This document shows, piece by piece, positions 17,824-27,904 of a stretch of 64,000 nucleotides of DNA. The DNA is from an uncultured Clostridia bacterium (GTDB lineage Bacteria > Bacillota > Clostridia > TANB77 > CAG-508). The number at the start of each line of letters is the position of its first letter. Position 1 is the stretch's first letter. The stretch spans positions 94,953-158,952 of the forward strand of contig CANQVF010000004.1 of assembly GCA_947627185.1 (NCBI GenBank), given 5' to 3'. Position numbers and translations under genes: made by a program. The notes under the pieces were generated by a model. It was not told the origin of the DNA, did no database searches, and was given only the letters and a program-made list of their open reading frames with translations.

Positions 17824-17936
17824 AATAGTGCATAATTCTTTTTATGGAATATATGTTATATAAAAAAGAAATTCTTGCACTATTACGGAAAAGTGAAATA
17901 ATCTTTTCAGAGTACCTTTCTGCATTATGTGCAGAA
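17824..17936 (+). promoter_or_regulatory. Structured RNA segment between rpsL and rpsG
   Basis: AATAGTGCA (17824-17832) pairs with TGCACTATT (17876-17884), with further A/T pairing inside. A second stem is TTCTGCA (17918-17924) / TGCAGAA (17930-17936), ending 15 nt before AGGAGGG. Neither hairpin has a T run. In E. coli, S7 represses its operon by binding the rpsL-rpsG spacer; an analogous role is possible. Confidence 0.5.
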
Positions 17937-17953
17937 TAAAAATATTAAAATAG

Positions 17954-18436
<483 letters not shown>

Positions 18437-18523
18437 AATTAGAAATATAAGCCATATTTATTACAAAAAAATAGAAAATATTAAAATTGTAATAGTAGGT
18501 GAAAAAATGGGGAGGAAAATAAA

Positions 18524-20608
18524 GTGGCAGGAAGAGCGTATTCATTAGAAAAAACAAGAAATATAGGAATAATGGCACACATAGATGCAGGTAAAACAAC
18601 AACAACTGAAAGAATACTATTCTATACTGGTAAAACTCACAAAATAGGTGAAGTTCACGAAGGTGCTGCAACAATGGACTGGATGGAACAAGAACAAGAA
18701 AGAGGTATAACAATTACTTCTGCATGTACAACTTGTTTTTGGAATAACAATAGAATTAACATTATAGACACACCTGGTCACGTTGATTTTACTGTTGAAG
18801 TTCAAAGATCTTTAAAAGTATTAGATGGTGCAGTAACAGTTTTAGCTGCTAAAGGTGGTGTTCAACCACAAACAGAAACTGTTTGGAGACAAGCAGATAA
18901 ATATAATGTACCAAGAATGGTATATGTAAACAAAATGGATATTACTGGTGCAAATTTCATGCTTTGTGTAGAACAATTAAAAAATAGATTAAAAGCTAAT
19001 GCTGTTCCAATTCAATTACCAATTGGTGCAGAAGACAATTTCAAAGGAATTGTTGATTTAATTAAAATGAAAGCTTTTATTCACAAAGATGATTTAGGAA
19101 AAGATGTTGAAGAAACAGAAATTCCTGATGATATGAAAGAATTAGCAAAAGAATATCATGAAAAAATGGTAGAATCTGTTGCTGAACAAGATGAAGAATT
19201 AATGATGAAATATTTAGAAGGTGAAGAACTTTCTCAAGAAGAAATCAAAAAAGGTTTAAGAGTTGGAACAATAAATAATACAATAGTTCCAGTAACTTGT
19301 GGTTCTTCATATAAAAATAAAGGTGTTCAAGAATTATTAGATGCAGTAGTTGATTATATGCCATCACCAATAGATATAGCACATATAAAAGGTGTTGATT
19401 TAGAAGGAAATGAAGTTGAAAGAAAAACTTCTGATGAAGAACCATTTGCAGCTCTTGCATTTAAAATTGCAACAGATCCATTTGTTGGAAAATTATGTTT
19501 CTTTAGAGTATATTCAGGAACATTAGAATCAGGTTCTACAGTTCTTAACTCTAATAAAGATAAAAAAGAAAGAATTGGTAGAATTCTTCAAATGCACTCA
19601 AATCACAGAGAAGATATAGATAAAGTATATTCTGGTGATATTGCAGCTGCAGTTGGATTAAAAGAAGTTACAACTGGTGATACATTATGTGATATTGATC
19701 ATCCAGTTATATTAGAATCTATGGAATTTCCAGAACCAGTTATTGATATAGCTATTGAGCCAAAAGATAAAGCAGCTCAAGAAAAAATGGGAATTGCTTT
19801 AGCAAAACTTGCTGAAGAAGATCCAACATTCAAAACATATACAAACCAAGAAACTGGTCAAACTATCATTGCTGGTATGGGTGAGTTACACTTAGATATC
19901 ATAGTAGATAGATTAAAAAGAGAATTTAAAGTTGAATGTAATGTAGGTAAACCACAAGTGGCTTATAAAGAAACAATTAGAAATAGTGTTAAGGTTGAAG
20001 GAAAATTCATTCGTCAATCTGGTGGTAGAGGACAATATGGTCACGTTTGGTTAGAAATGGAACCATTAGAACCAGGAACAGGTATTCAATTCGAGAGCAA
20101 AATCGTTGGTGGTGTTGTTCCAAAAGAATATGTTAAACCAGTTGAAGAAGGAATTAGAGAAGCTGCTGAAAGCGGTGTTCTTGCTGGATATCCAGTTATA
20201 GATTTCAAAGCTACATTAGTTGATGGTTCATATCACGAAGTAGACTCTTCAGAAATGGCATTCAAAATTGCTGGTTCTATGGCATTTAAAGAAGGATGTA
20301 AACAAGCTAAATCAGTTATATTAGAGCCAATTATGAAAGTTGAAATAACAGTTCCAGAAGAATATATGGGAGATGTTATTGGTGATGTAAACTCTAGACG
20401 TGGTAGAATGGAAGGTATGGAAGGTGTAGATGGATTACAAGAAATTCGTGCATTTATACCACTTTCAGAAATGTTTGGATATGCAACAGATTTACGTTCA
20501 AAAACACAAGGTAGAGGAACATACTCTATGGAACCATCTCATTATGAAGAAGTTCCAAAATCAATTCTTGAAACAATTGTTGCTTCAAGAGCAAAAAATA
20601 ATGAGTAA
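18524..20608 (+). CDS. fusA: Elongation factor G
   Basis: 694 residues from GTG 18524 after GGGGAGG. EF-G is the GTPase that drives translocation. G-domain motifs are [15 protein letters not shown] (~13-27), DTPGHVDFT and NKMD. Later domains contain [35 protein letters not shown] and [11 protein letters not shown]. Only one fusA copy is seen. It ends the rpsL-rpsG-fusA group; tuf has its own promoter 200 bp later. Confidence 0.98.
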   Translation: MAGRAYSLEKTRNIGIMAHIDAGKTTTTERILFYTGKTHKIGEVHEGAATMDWMEQEQERGITITSACTTCFWNNNRINIIDTPGHVDFTVEVQRSLKVLDGAVTVLAAKGGVQPQTETVWRQADKYNVPRMVYVNKMDITGANFMLCVEQLKNRLKANAVPIQLPIGAEDNFKGIVDLIKMKAFIHKDDLGKDVEETEIPDDMKELAKEYHEKMVESVAEQDEELMMKYLEGEELSQEEIKKGLRVGTINNTIVPVTCGSSYKNKGVQELLDAVVDYMPSPIDIAHIKGVDLEGNEVERKTSDEEPFAALAFKIATDPFVGKLCFFRVYSGTLESGSTVLNSNKDKKERIGRILQMHSNHREDIDKVYSGDIAAAVGLKEVTTGDTLCDIDHPVILESMEFPEPVIDIAIEPKDKAAQEKMGIALAKLAEEDPTFKTYTNQETGQTIIAGMGELHLDIIVDRLKREFKVECNVGKPQVAYKETIRNSVKVEGKFIRQSGGRGQYGHVWLEMEPLEPGTGIQFESKIVGGVVPKEYVKPVEEGIREAAESGVLAGYPVIDFKATLVDGSYHEVDSSEMAFKIAGSMAFKEGCKQAKSVILEPIMKVEITVPEEYMGDVIGDVNSRRGRMEGMEGVDGLQEIRAFIPLSEMFGYATDLRSKTQGRGTYSMEPSHYEEVPKSILETIVASRAKNNE

Positions 20609-20696
20609 ATTTTAATTATATATATTAAGTTTACAAATACAAATACATGTCGCGTAAGCACTAGACATTTATTGTAATAAAATTGTAAAAAATTAC

Positions 20697-20725
20697 TTGC
20701 TTTTTTAATATTTATAGTGTAAAAT
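20697..20725 (+). promoter_or_regulatory. Sigma-A promoter of tuf
   Basis: TTGCTT (20697-20702), 17 bp, TAAAAT (20720-20725). The leader is about 75 nt and ends in AAAGGAGG. Confidence 0.6.
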
Positions 20726-20805
20726 GCAAGTGATTATAAATAAAGTCATTAAATTTTAAAAATAAAGAAGAGAGTAATCTCAAAAAATTAAAGGAGGATT
20801 TTAAA

Positions 20806-22008
20806 ATGGCTAAAGCTAAATTCGAAAGAACAAAACCACACGTTAACATTGGTACAATCGGACATGTTGACCATGGAAAAACAACAACAACTGCAGCTAT
20901 TACAAAATATTTAGGATTATTAGGAAAAGCTCAATACACAGCTTATGATCAAATTGATGGAGCTCCAGAAGAAAAAGCAAGAGGAATCACAATTAACACA
21001 GCTCACGTTGAATATGAAACAGATAAGAGACACTATGCACACGTTGACTGTCCAGGACACGCTGATTATGTTAAAAACATGATTACAGGTGCTGCTCAAA
21101 TGGATGGTGCTGTATTAGTAGTTTCAGCTGCTGATGGACCAATGCCTCAAACAAGAGAGCATATATTACTTGCTAGACAAGTTGGAGTTAAATATATCGT
21201 TGTTTACTTAAATAAATGCGATATGGTTGATGATCCAGAATTATTAGAATTAGTTGAAATGGAAGTTAGAGATTTATTATCTAAATATGATTTCCCTGGA
21301 GATGAAATTCCAATTGTAAAAGGATCTTCATTAAATGTATTAGAATCAACTTCAACAGATCCTAATGACCCAGTATATGCACCAATTAAAGAATTATTAG
21401 ATGCAATAGACAGTTATATTCCAACTCCAGATAGACCAACAGACCAACCATTCTTAATGCCAGTTGAAGACGTATTCACAATTACTGGTAGAGGAACAGT
21501 TGCTACTGGTAGAGTAGAAAGAGGAGTTGTTAAAATTCAAGATGAAGTTGAAATCGTTGGATTATCAACAGAAAGAAGAAAAACAGTTGTTACTGGTGTT
21601 GAAATGTTCAGAAAATTATTAGATCAAGCAGAAGCTGGAGATAATATAGGTGTACTTTTAAGAGGTGTAGATAGAAAAGATATCGAAAGAGGTCAAGTTA
21701 TATCTAAACCAGGAACAATCAACCCACATACAAAATTCAAATCAGAAGTTTATGTTCTAACAAAAGAAGAAGGTGGAAGACATACACCATTCTTCAATGG
21801 ATATAGACCACAATTCTATTTCAGAACAACAGATGTTACAGGAGTTATTGATTTACCAGCAGGTGTTGAAATGGTAATGCCTGGAGATAATGTTTCTATG
21901 ACAATAGAATTAATTACACCAATAGCTATCGAAAAAGGATTAAGATTTGCTATTCGTGAAGGTGGTAGAACAGTAGGTTCTGGTGTTGTATCAGAAATAT
22001 TAGGATAA
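20806..22008 (+). CDS. tuf: Elongation factor Tu
   Basis: 400 residues, ATG preceded by AAAGGAGG. EF-Tu delivers aminoacyl-tRNA to the ribosome. Visible motifs: P-loop GHVDHGKTT (~18-26), switch [27 protein letters not shown] with the catalytic His, NKCD (usually NKxD) and SSLNVLE. Domain 2 has [17 protein letters not shown]. Length and sequence are typical. It is transcribed alone, between its own promoter and a strong terminator. Confidence 0.98.
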   Translation: MAKAKFERTKPHVNIGTIGHVDHGKTTTTAAITKYLGLLGKAQYTAYDQIDGAPEEKARGITINTAHVEYETDKRHYAHVDCPGHADYVKNMITGAAQMDGAVLVVSAADGPMPQTREHILLARQVGVKYIVVYLNKCDMVDDPELLELVEMEVRDLLSKYDFPGDEIPIVKGSSLNVLESTSTDPNDPVYAPIKELLDAIDSYIPTPDRPTDQPFLMPVEDVFTITGRGTVATGRVERGVVKIQDEVEIVGLSTERRKTVVTGVEMFRKLLDQAEAGDNIGVLLRGVDRKDIERGQVISKPGTINPHTKFKSEVYVLTKEEGGRHTPFFNGYRPQFYFRTTDVTGVIDLPAGVEMVMPGDNVSMTIELITPIAIEKGLRFAIREGGRTVGSGVVSEILG

Positions 22009-22025
22009 AAAACAATTTATATTTT

Positions 22026-22061
22026 CAAGAGTTACTTATTTTAAGTAACTCTTGTTTTTTT
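22026..22061 (+). terminator. Intrinsic terminator after tuf
   Basis: The 12-bp perfect stem CAAGAGTTACTT / AAGTAACTCTTG has a 5-nt loop and seven T after it. Confidence 0.95.
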
Positions 22062-22116
22062 ATATCTTTTATGATATATAATAATATGACTTGTTGGTCA
22101 GAAAATATAAAAAGTA

Positions 22117-22168
22117 TTGATTTTTTTTATAAAACAAATTAAAATATTTAATGTCTAATATTTTAATT
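22117..22168 (+). promoter_or_regulatory. plsX promoter with overlapping inverted repeat
   Basis: TTGATT (22117-22122), 17 bp, TAAAAT (22140-22145). The inverted repeat AATTAAAATAT (22137-22147) / ATATTTTAATT (22158-22168) covers the -10 and start point, an operator-like position. It does not match the FapR consensus that I know. Confidence 0.5.
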
Positions 22169-22196
22169 TTTAACATTTAAATGTGGAGGTAACAAT

Positions 22197-23216
22197 TTGA
22201 AAATATTATTAGATGCAATGGGTGGTGATAATGCTCCTGATGCAACAATTAAGGGGGCAGTTAGAGCATCAAAAGAAATAGATTCTGAAATAGTTTTAAT
22301 AGGAAATGAAGAAATAATAAATGCAAAAGTAAAAGAATTTTATGGAAAAAATACTTTATCAGAACTTACAAATAAAATAACTATAAAACATACTACAGAG
22401 CAAATTACTATGGAAGATACTCCAACTGTTGCTATAAAGCAAAAAAAAGATTCTTCTATGGTTGTAGGTTTCAAAATGCTAAAAGAAGATGAAGGTGATG
22501 TATTTATATCTGCTGGAAATTCAGGTGCATTACTTACAGGTGCAACTTTATTAGTAGGAAGAATAAGAGGAATAGATCGTCCAGCAATTGCACCAATGTT
22601 ACCAGCCTATAAGAAAAGCTTTATGTTAATGGATGCAGGTGCAAATACTAATTGCAAACCTATAAATCTATTTCAATTCGCACAAATGTCTACAATCTAC
22701 TTAAAAAATACCTTTGGTATTGAAAAACCTAAAGTTGGTTTATTAAATATAGGAACAGAAGAAACAAAAGGTAATGATTTAGTAAAAGAAACATATAATA
22801 TGTTAAAAGAAAAATCAGAAGAATATGGAATTAATTTTGTGGGAAATGTAGAAGGTAGAGATTGTTTTTCTGGTGAAGTAGATGTAGTTATTACTGATGG
22901 TTTTACAGGAAATGTATTTTTAAAAACAACAGAAGGATTAGGAAAACTTGTAAAAAGAAATTTAACAGAAACTTTAAAAAGAAATTTACTTACAACACTT
23001 TGTGCAATTCCTTGTCTTCCAGCAATAAAAAGATTTTCTAAAACTATGGATTATAAAGAATATGGTGGAGCATTATTTTTAGGTGTAAAAAAACCTGTTG
23101 TAAAAGCACATGGAAGTAGTGATGAATATCTATTTTATTTTACAATAAAACAAGCAGAAAATTTTGTTAAAAGTGATGCTGTTAATAAAATGAAAGAAGA
23201 ATTCGAAAAAACCTAA
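22197..23216 (+). CDS. plsX: Phosphate acyltransferase PlsX
   Basis: 339 residues from TTG 22197 with GGAGG upstream; this start yields the family N terminus MKILLDAMGGDNAP. PlsX converts acyl-ACP and phosphate to acyl-phosphate for phospholipid synthesis, a peripheral membrane step. Conserved stretches are SAGNSGALL, RPAIAPMLP, MDAGAN and DGFTGNVFLKTTEG. It lies directly upstream of acpP, its substrate carrier, as in many Firmicutes. The usual rpmF and fapR neighbours are absent here. Confidence 0.95.
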   Translation: MKILLDAMGGDNAPDATIKGAVRASKEIDSEIVLIGNEEIINAKVKEFYGKNTLSELTNKITIKHTTEQITMEDTPTVAIKQKKDSSMVVGFKMLKEDEGDVFISAGNSGALLTGATLLVGRIRGIDRPAIAPMLPAYKKSFMLMDAGANTNCKPINLFQFAQMSTIYLKNTFGIEKPKVGLLNIGTEETKGNDLVKETYNMLKEKSEEYGINFVGNVEGRDCFSGEVDVVITDGFTGNVFLKTTEGLGKLVKRNLTETLKRNLLTTLCAIPCLPAIKRFSKTMDYKEYGGALFLGVKKPVVKAHGSSDEYLFYFTIKQAENFVKSDAVNKMKEEFEKT

Positions 23217-23223
23217 AAAATAC

Positions 23224-23252
23224 TTGACATTTTTATAAACATATAATAAAAC
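23224..23252 (+). promoter_or_regulatory. Putative promoter of acpP
   Basis: Consensus TTGACA (23224-23229) with TAAAAC (23247-23252) at 17 bp. A TATAAT also lies nearby at 23242-23247, but only 12 bp from the -35. Confidence 0.5.
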
Positions 23253-23292
23253 TAGAATATAAAATTTAGTAACAAATAAAAGGAGGTAAACT

Positions 23293-23532
23293 ATGAATAC
23301 AGAAGAAATTTTTGAAAAAGTTAAAGCAATTATAGTTGAACAATTAGGTGTTGCTGAAACTTCAGTAGAAATGGATGCATCTTTTATAGATGATTTAGGA
23401 GCAGATTCTTTAGATATTGTTGAATTAGTTATGGCTTTAGAAGAAGAATTTGATTTAGAAATTCCAGATTCTGATGCTGAAAAAGTAGTTACAGTTGGAG
23501 ATGTAGTAGAATATATCAAAGAAAACGTATAA
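23293..23532 (+). CDS. acpP: Acyl carrier protein
   Basis: 79 residues, ATG after AAAGGAGGT. The protein is acidic and four-helical. [20 protein letters not shown] carries Ser39 (in DSL), the 4'-phosphopantetheine attachment site. It shuttles fatty acyl chains during synthesis and hands them to PlsX. It is the single acpP in view and is followed by a strong terminator. Confidence 0.98.
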   Translation: MNTEEIFEKVKAIIVEQLGVAETSVEMDASFIDDLGADSLDIVELVMALEEEFDLEIPDSDAEKVVTVGDVVEYIKENV

Positions 23533-23561
23533 TTAGAAAATTAATATGGAATATAAAGTAG

Positions 23562-23594
23562 GATTCTTAAAGTTATTTTAAGAATCTTTTTTTT
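23562..23594 (+). terminator. Intrinsic terminator after acpP
   Basis: GATTCTTAAA / TTTAAGAATC with a short loop, followed by eight T. Confidence 0.9.
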
Positions 23595-23692
23595 ACAGTA
23601 ACATATCATTTCTATATTTTTTTATTAAAATTACTTGTAAATAAAGGAAAAAATGTATACAATATAAACATTAGTAAAAGAAGGTGAATTTA

Positions 23693-24373
23693 TTGGAAAA
23701 CAACTTAAAAATTCTTGAAAACAGTATAGGTTATACTTTTAAAAATAAACAATTATTAAAAACAGCATTAACTCATACATCTTATGCTTATGAAAATAAA
23801 GTAAAAAGTTATGAAAGATTAGAATATTTAGGAGATAGTATTTTAGAATTTATAAGTAGTAAGTATTTGTTTGAAAATTTTGAAGGATTAACAGAAGGAG
23901 AAATGACTAAAGTTAGAGCTTATGCAGTATGTGAAGAAAGTTTATATAAAATAGCTTTAAAGCATAATTTTAGTGATTTCTTATATTTAGGAAGAAGTGA
24001 AAAATCTACTAATTCAAATAAAAAAGCAATTTTAGCAGATACAGTAGAAGCTGTTATAGCAGCAATCTACCTAGATTCTGATGATATAAAAATTGTTCAA
24101 AGATTTATTTTAGAAAATATAAAAGAACAAATTGAATTTGCAAGTAAAAATATAGGTACAAAAGATTATAAAACAGTATTACAAGAAAAATTACAAGAAC
24201 ATGGAGAAGTTCAAATAAAATACAATATTATAAAAGAAGAAGGACCAGATCATAATAAAACATTTACAGCTGAAGTTGAATGTAATGGAAAAAAATTAGC
24301 AGTAGGCAGTGGTAGAAGTAAAAAATCAGCTGAAATGGAAGCAGCACGAAAAGCTATGAAAAATATAAAATAG
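23693..24373 (+). CDS. rnc: Ribonuclease III
   Basis: 226 residues from TTG 23693. AAGGTG (23681-23686) is correctly spaced for this codon; the upstream GTG at 23684 overlaps that site. RNase III cuts double-stranded RNA, including rRNA precursors. The endonuclease domain has ERLEYLGDSILEFISSKYLF, with the catalytic Glu/Asp, and DTVEAVIAAIYLD. The C-terminal dsRNA-binding domain starts near DYKTVLQEKLQEHG and ends GSGRSKKSAEMEAARKAM. Gene order acpP-rnc-radical SAM is common in Clostridia; smc, which often follows, is absent. Confidence 0.96.
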   Translation: MENNLKILENSIGYTFKNKQLLKTALTHTSYAYENKVKSYERLEYLGDSILEFISSKYLFENFEGLTEGEMTKVRAYAVCEESLYKIALKHNFSDFLYLGRSEKSTNSNKKAILADTVEAVIAAIYLDSDDIKIVQRFILENIKEQIEFASKNIGTKDYKTVLQEKLQEHGEVQIKYNIIKEEGPDHNKTFTAEVECNGKKLAVGSGRSKKSAEMEAARKAMKNIK

Positions 24374-24385
24374 AGGAGGCACATA

Positions 24386-25453
24386 ATGAAAAAACAATAT
24401 ATTATTCCTATTTTTGTTCCTCATTTAGGTTGCCCAAATGATTGTACTTTTTGTAATCAGAAGAAAATTAGTGGGCAATTAAAAGATGTTTCTACTCAAG
24501 ATGTTAAAGATACTATTGATTTTTATTTAAATAATTTTAAAGAAGCAGATTCATATAAAGAAGTTGCTTTTTATGGAGGCAGTTTTACTGGAATAGATAT
24601 AGAATTACAAGAGGCATTGCTTAAAACAGTATATGAATATATAAAAGAAAAAAAAGTTGATGGTATTAGAATTTCAACTAGACCAGATTATATTGATAAA
24701 CATACATTAAAAAGATTAAAAAAATATAAAGTAAAAACTATTGAACTAGGAGTTCAATCTACAAATGATTATGTTCTAGAAAAATGTAAAAGAGGGCATA
24801 CCTTTGAAGATGTAGTATATGCTTCTAAATTAATTAGAAGATATGGTTTTAAACTTGGACATCAAATGATGATAGGACTTCCTGAAAGTAGTGAACTAGA
24901 TGATATAAATACAGCAAAGGCTTTAATAAAATTAAAACCAAAAATAGTAAGAATATATCCAGTACTTGTAATAAAAGGTACAGAACTTGAAAAACAATAT
25001 AGAAATGGTGAATATGAACCACTAACTGTAAGCCAAGCAGTTGAAAGATGCAAAGAAATATGCTATTTATTTACCAAAAAAAGAATAAAAATAATTAGGA
25101 TTGGACTTCAAAGTACTGAAACAATTACATCACCAAATAAACCTAATAGTGAAGTTGTAGCAGGACCATATCATGAAACTTTTAGACAGCTTGTTGAATC
25201 ATCAATATATTATGATACTATTGTTGAAAAAATAAAAAAATTTAATACTAAAGTAAAAGAAGTAGAAGTGATAGTAAACCCTCAAAATATTAATAATGTT
25301 ATAGGATATAAAAAAGAAAATATATTAAAAATAAAAGAAATGTATGATATTGATGTTTTGATAAAGCAAGATATAAAGCAAAGACCAAATAAAATTGATG
25401 TGTTGGTTTCAAAAGTACATAAAGATTTTTTAGATGATAAAGAAACGGTTTAA
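24386..25453 (+). CDS. Elp3-like radical SAM protein
   Basis: 355 residues, ATG after GAGGAGG, 12 bp from rnc. CPNDCTFCNQKK (~16-27) is the CxxxCxxC [4Fe-4S]-SAM site, and FYGGSFTGID is the second SAM contact. ISTRPDYID and ELGVQSTNDYVL follow the Elp3/COG1243 pattern, then GHQMMIGLPES. The acetyltransferase domain of full Elp3 is missing, and residues after ~275 form an unrelated alpha/beta end. The protein family downstream of rnc in Clostridia is conserved, but its reaction is not established to my knowledge; tRNA modification is one possibility. Confidence 0.88.
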   Translation: MKKQYIIPIFVPHLGCPNDCTFCNQKKISGQLKDVSTQDVKDTIDFYLNNFKEADSYKEVAFYGGSFTGIDIELQEALLKTVYEYIKEKKVDGIRISTRPDYIDKHTLKRLKKYKVKTIELGVQSTNDYVLEKCKRGHTFEDVVYASKLIRRYGFKLGHQMMIGLPESSELDDINTAKALIKLKPKIVRIYPVLVIKGTELEKQYRNGEYEPLTVSQAVERCKEICYLFTKKRIKIIRIGLQSTETITSPNKPNSEVVAGPYHETFRQLVESSIYYDTIVEKIKKFNTKVKEVEVIVNPQNINNVIGYKKENILKIKEMYDIDVLIKQDIKQRPNKIDVLVSKVHKDFLDDKETV

Positions 25454-25501
25454 TCTAAAAAATAGTGGTATAAAAAACTTAAAAATATTGATACTAAGAG
25501 T

Positions 25502-26338
25502 ATGAATGTTTTTAAGTTTTTTTATAATACAATATTAATTGTTAGTGGATGTATTTTGGCTGCATTTGGAACATCAGCTTTTTTATTACCAAATCAATTA
25601 TCTAGTGGAGGTTTTGCAGGAGTTGCAACAATTTTTTATTATGTTTTTAATATACAAATGGGAACTACAATTTTAATTTTAAATATTCCTTTATTTGTTA
25701 TTGGATATTTTAAATTAGGATTAAAATTTATTTTAAAAACAATTTTTGCAACTTTTTTATATTCAATCTTAATAGATGTTTTTGGAAATTTTCATTTTTT
25801 AGTACATGATAGATTACTATCAAGTATTTATGGTGGAATATTAATTGGAAGTGGTTTAGCTTTAGTTTTTAAAACAAATACATCTACTGGTGGAACAGAT
25901 TTAATAGCATATATATCACAAAATTATAATATTCATATAAAAATGAGTAATATAATAATGATGATAGATATTATAGTAGTAGTTTCTAATCTAATCGTTT
26001 TTAAAGAATTAGAAGTTGGCTTATATTCTGCAATAGCAATATTTATTATAGGAAAAATGATAGATATTGTATTTGAAGGAATAAATTTTTGTAAAATAAT
26101 TTATATAATTTCAGATAAATATGATGAAATTATGAAAATTATAAATTTACAAATAAAAAGAGGAGCTACAGGCTTATATGGAAAAGGTAGTTTTACAAAA
26201 GAAAATAAAATGGTGATTATGTGTGTTTCAAAAAGAAGAGATATTGAAAGAATAAAATCAATTTCTAAAGCTGTAGACTCAAAAGCTTTTATTATTATAA
26301 CAGATGCAAGAGAAGTATATGGATTAGGATTTAAATGA
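25502..26338 (+). CDS. YitT family membrane protein (DUF161/DUF2179)
   Basis: 278 residues; the ribosome site is weak (AAGAG). Five or so membrane segments are followed by a C-terminal cytoplasmic DUF2179 domain. Family signatures: GTSAFLLPNQLSSGGFAGVA (~21-40), GSGLALVFKTNTSTGGTDL (~118-136), then the soluble part with RGATGLYGKGSFTKENKMV and VYGLGF at the end. YitT proteins are widespread in Firmicutes but their substrate is unknown. The last 15 bp overlap, tail to tail, the small regulator on the minus strand. Confidence 0.92.
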   Translation: MNVFKFFYNTILIVSGCILAAFGTSAFLLPNQLSSGGFAGVATIFYYVFNIQMGTTILILNIPLFVIGYFKLGLKFILKTIFATFLYSILIDVFGNFHFLVHDRLLSSIYGGILIGSGLALVFKTNTSTGGTDLIAYISQNYNIHIKMSNIIMMIDIIVVVSNLIVFKELEVGLYSAIAIFIIGKMIDIVFEGINFCKIIYIISDKYDEIMKIINLQIKRGATGLYGKGSFTKENKMVIMCVSKRRDIERIKSISKAVDSKAFIIITDAREVYGLGFK

Positions 26339-26554
26339 TGATTTTATATGAGGTTTTATTTCATCAGTATCACCAACAATGTAATCAATACTGGTATTGT
26401 ATTCTTTTGCAAGTTTTGAAAGTATAGTTATTGGAACTTGTTTTTTGTTATTTTCATAAAAACAATATAAACTTTGAGATATTTCAAGTTTTTTTGAAAT
26501 ATCTTTTTGAGTTAAATTATTTTTTTTTCTTAATTCTTTTAATCTTTTAAACAT
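26324..26554 (-). CDS. XRE-family HTH regulator, copy 1
   Basis: 76 residues on the minus strand, with GAAAGGA before the ATG. One helix-turn-helix domain fills the protein: LRKKNNLTQKDISKKLEISQ is helices 1-3 with the recognition helix near SQSLYCFYENNKK. The end reads AKEYNTSIDYIVGDTDE. The same IDYIVGDTD end is found in the regulator just upstream (26636-26860), so the two are paralogues from a local duplication. There is no effector domain. The ribosome site is partly covered by an 18-bp inverted repeat. Confidence 0.88.
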   Translation of the reverse strand: MFKRLKELRKKNNLTQKDISKKLEISQSLYCFYENNKKQVPITILSKLAKEYNTSIDYIVGDTDEIKPHIKSSFKS

Positions 26555-26564
26555 AAAAAAATCC

Positions 26565-26603
26565 TTTCTTTTAATATATATAATTTATATATATTAAAAG
26601 AAA
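26565..26603. repeat. Perfect 18-bp inverted repeat between the two XRE genes
   Basis: Arms 26565-26582 and 26586-26603 are exact complements with a 3-nt centre. Read on the minus strand it lies between the stop of the upstream XRE gene and the ribosome site of the downstream one. It could be a terminator, an operator, or both. Confidence 0.8.
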
Positions 26604-26635
26604 AGATTTTACAATAATGTTTTTCGATATAAATT

Positions 26636-26860
26636 TTATTTAGATTCTGAATATCTTTTGGATATATCTGTATCACCAACAATATAGTCAATGCTTGTGT
26701 TGTATAGTTTTGCTAATATACGTAATAAATCAACTGGAATATCACGTTTTCCAGTTTCATATAAACTATATTGAGGTCTAGTTATTTTTAAAATTTTAGC
26801 GACCATTTCTTGAGATAAATCATGATCTTCTCTTAAATCTTTCAAACGTTTTAGATACAT
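26636..26860 (-). CDS. XRE-family HTH regulator, copy 2
   Basis: 74 residues on the minus strand, AGAGGG 7 nt before the ATG. A single HTH domain: LREDHDLSQEMVAKILKITR then QYSLYETGKRDIPVDLLRIL, ending YNTSIDYIVGDTDISK. It is a paralogue of the gene at 26324-26554. An inverted repeat in its upstream region (26898-26937) is a likely self-operator. The divergent neighbour is the OGG1-type glycosylase, which might also be controlled; that is inference. Confidence 0.9.
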   Translation of the reverse strand: MYLKRLKDLREDHDLSQEMVAKILKITRPQYSLYETGKRDIPVDLLRILAKLYNTSIDYIVGDTDISKRYSESK

Positions 26861-26897
26861 TTATGAACCCTCTTGCATTTTTTTATAATTCTATCAT

Positions 26898-26937
26898 GTA
26901 TTCAAATAAATACTTATTATTGTATGCATTTGAATAC
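26898..26937. promoter_or_regulatory. Operator-like inverted repeat upstream of the XRE gene
   Basis: GTATTCAAAT (26898-26907) and ATTTGAATAC (26928-26937) are 10-bp perfect inverted half-sites with centres 30 bp apart, in the divergent intergenic region. This is a candidate binding site for the adjacent XRE proteins. Confidence 0.6.
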
Positions 26938-27022
26938 TTTAAATAAGGCTTAATTTTCTATTGATTATTTAAAGAAAATGTAATAAAATGAATTAACAAA
27001 CGTATGTAAGGAAAATAAATAT

Positions 27023-27889
27023 ATGGAAAAATATGTAATAGAAAACCAAGAGTCTTTTAATTTAAAACATATTTTTGAATGTGGACAATGTTTTAGATGG
27101 AATAAAGAAGATGATGGAAGTTATATTGGTGTTATAAAAAATGCAGTAATAAAAGTAAAAAAAGAAAATAATAAAATCATTTTTACAGGAAATTGCAAAA
27201 CAAAAGATTTTAAATCTCTTATTAGATATTATTTCGATTTAGATACTAATTATTCAGAATATAAAGAAAAATTGTCTAAAATAGATGAGTATATGAAACA
27301 AAGTATAGAGTTTGGTGAAGGTATAAGAATTTTAAAACAAGATTTATGGGAAACAATAATTTCTTTTATAATTTCAGCAAATAATAATATTCCAAGAATT
27401 AAAAAAATAATTGAAAGAATAAGTGAGAAATATGGAGACAAAATAGAATTTGAAGAAAAAGAATATTTTTTATTTCCAACAATAGAGCAGTTATCAAAAG
27501 CTTCAGTAGAAGATTTAAGAGCTTTAGGATTAGGTTTTAGAGATAAAAGAATTTATAATACTACTCAAATGATTTTAAATAAAGAGTTTGATTTAGAAAA
27601 ATTAAAAAAATTAGATAATACATATTTAATGAAAGAAGAATTATTAAAGCTAGATGGAGTTGGACCTAAAGTTGCTGATTGTATTTTACTTTTTTCTTTA
27701 AAAAGAATAGATGCATTTCCAATTGATGTTTGGGTAAGAAGAGTTATGAATGATTTATATATTCATAATGAAGATGAAACAAAAGTTAATAAAAAAGAAT
27801 TAGAAAAATTAGCAGAAAATAAATTCTTGGGATTATCAGGTATTGCCCAACAGTATTTATTCTATTGGAAAAGAGAATTAGAAGGATAA
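27023..27889 (+). CDS. OGG1-type 8-oxoguanine DNA glycosylase/lyase
   Basis: 288 residues. The N-terminal OGG domain has the family stretch FECGQCFRWNKEDDGSY (~18-34). The HhH-GPD domain has LLKLDGVGPKVADCILLFSL, with Lys216 as the Schiff-base lysine, and AFPIDVWVRR with catalytic Asp235. The family removes 8-oxoguanine opposite C and nicks the strand. Length and motifs fit bacterial OGG1-like enzymes of Clostridia. It begins a run of genes (27.0-35 kb) rich in DNA repair functions; the next gene starts 15 bp later. Confidence 0.93.
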   Translation: MEKYVIENQESFNLKHIFECGQCFRWNKEDDGSYIGVIKNAVIKVKKENNKIIFTGNCKTKDFKSLIRYYFDLDTNYSEYKEKLSKIDEYMKQSIEFGEGIRILKQDLWETIISFIISANNNIPRIKKIIERISEKYGDKIEFEEKEYFLFPTIEQLSKASVEDLRALGLGFRDKRIYNTTQMILNKEFDLEKLKKLDNTYLMKEELLKLDGVGPKVADCILLFSLKRIDAFPIDVWVRRVMNDLYIHNEDETKVNKKELEKLAENKFLGLSGIAQQYLFYWKRELEG

Positions 27890-27904
27890 ACGAAAGGATA
27901 TAAT

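Noticed and set aside
20645..20675. Terminator after fusA
   Set aside because: ATGTC/GACAT pair over only 5 bp with a 12-nt loop and no solid T run; too weak to call.
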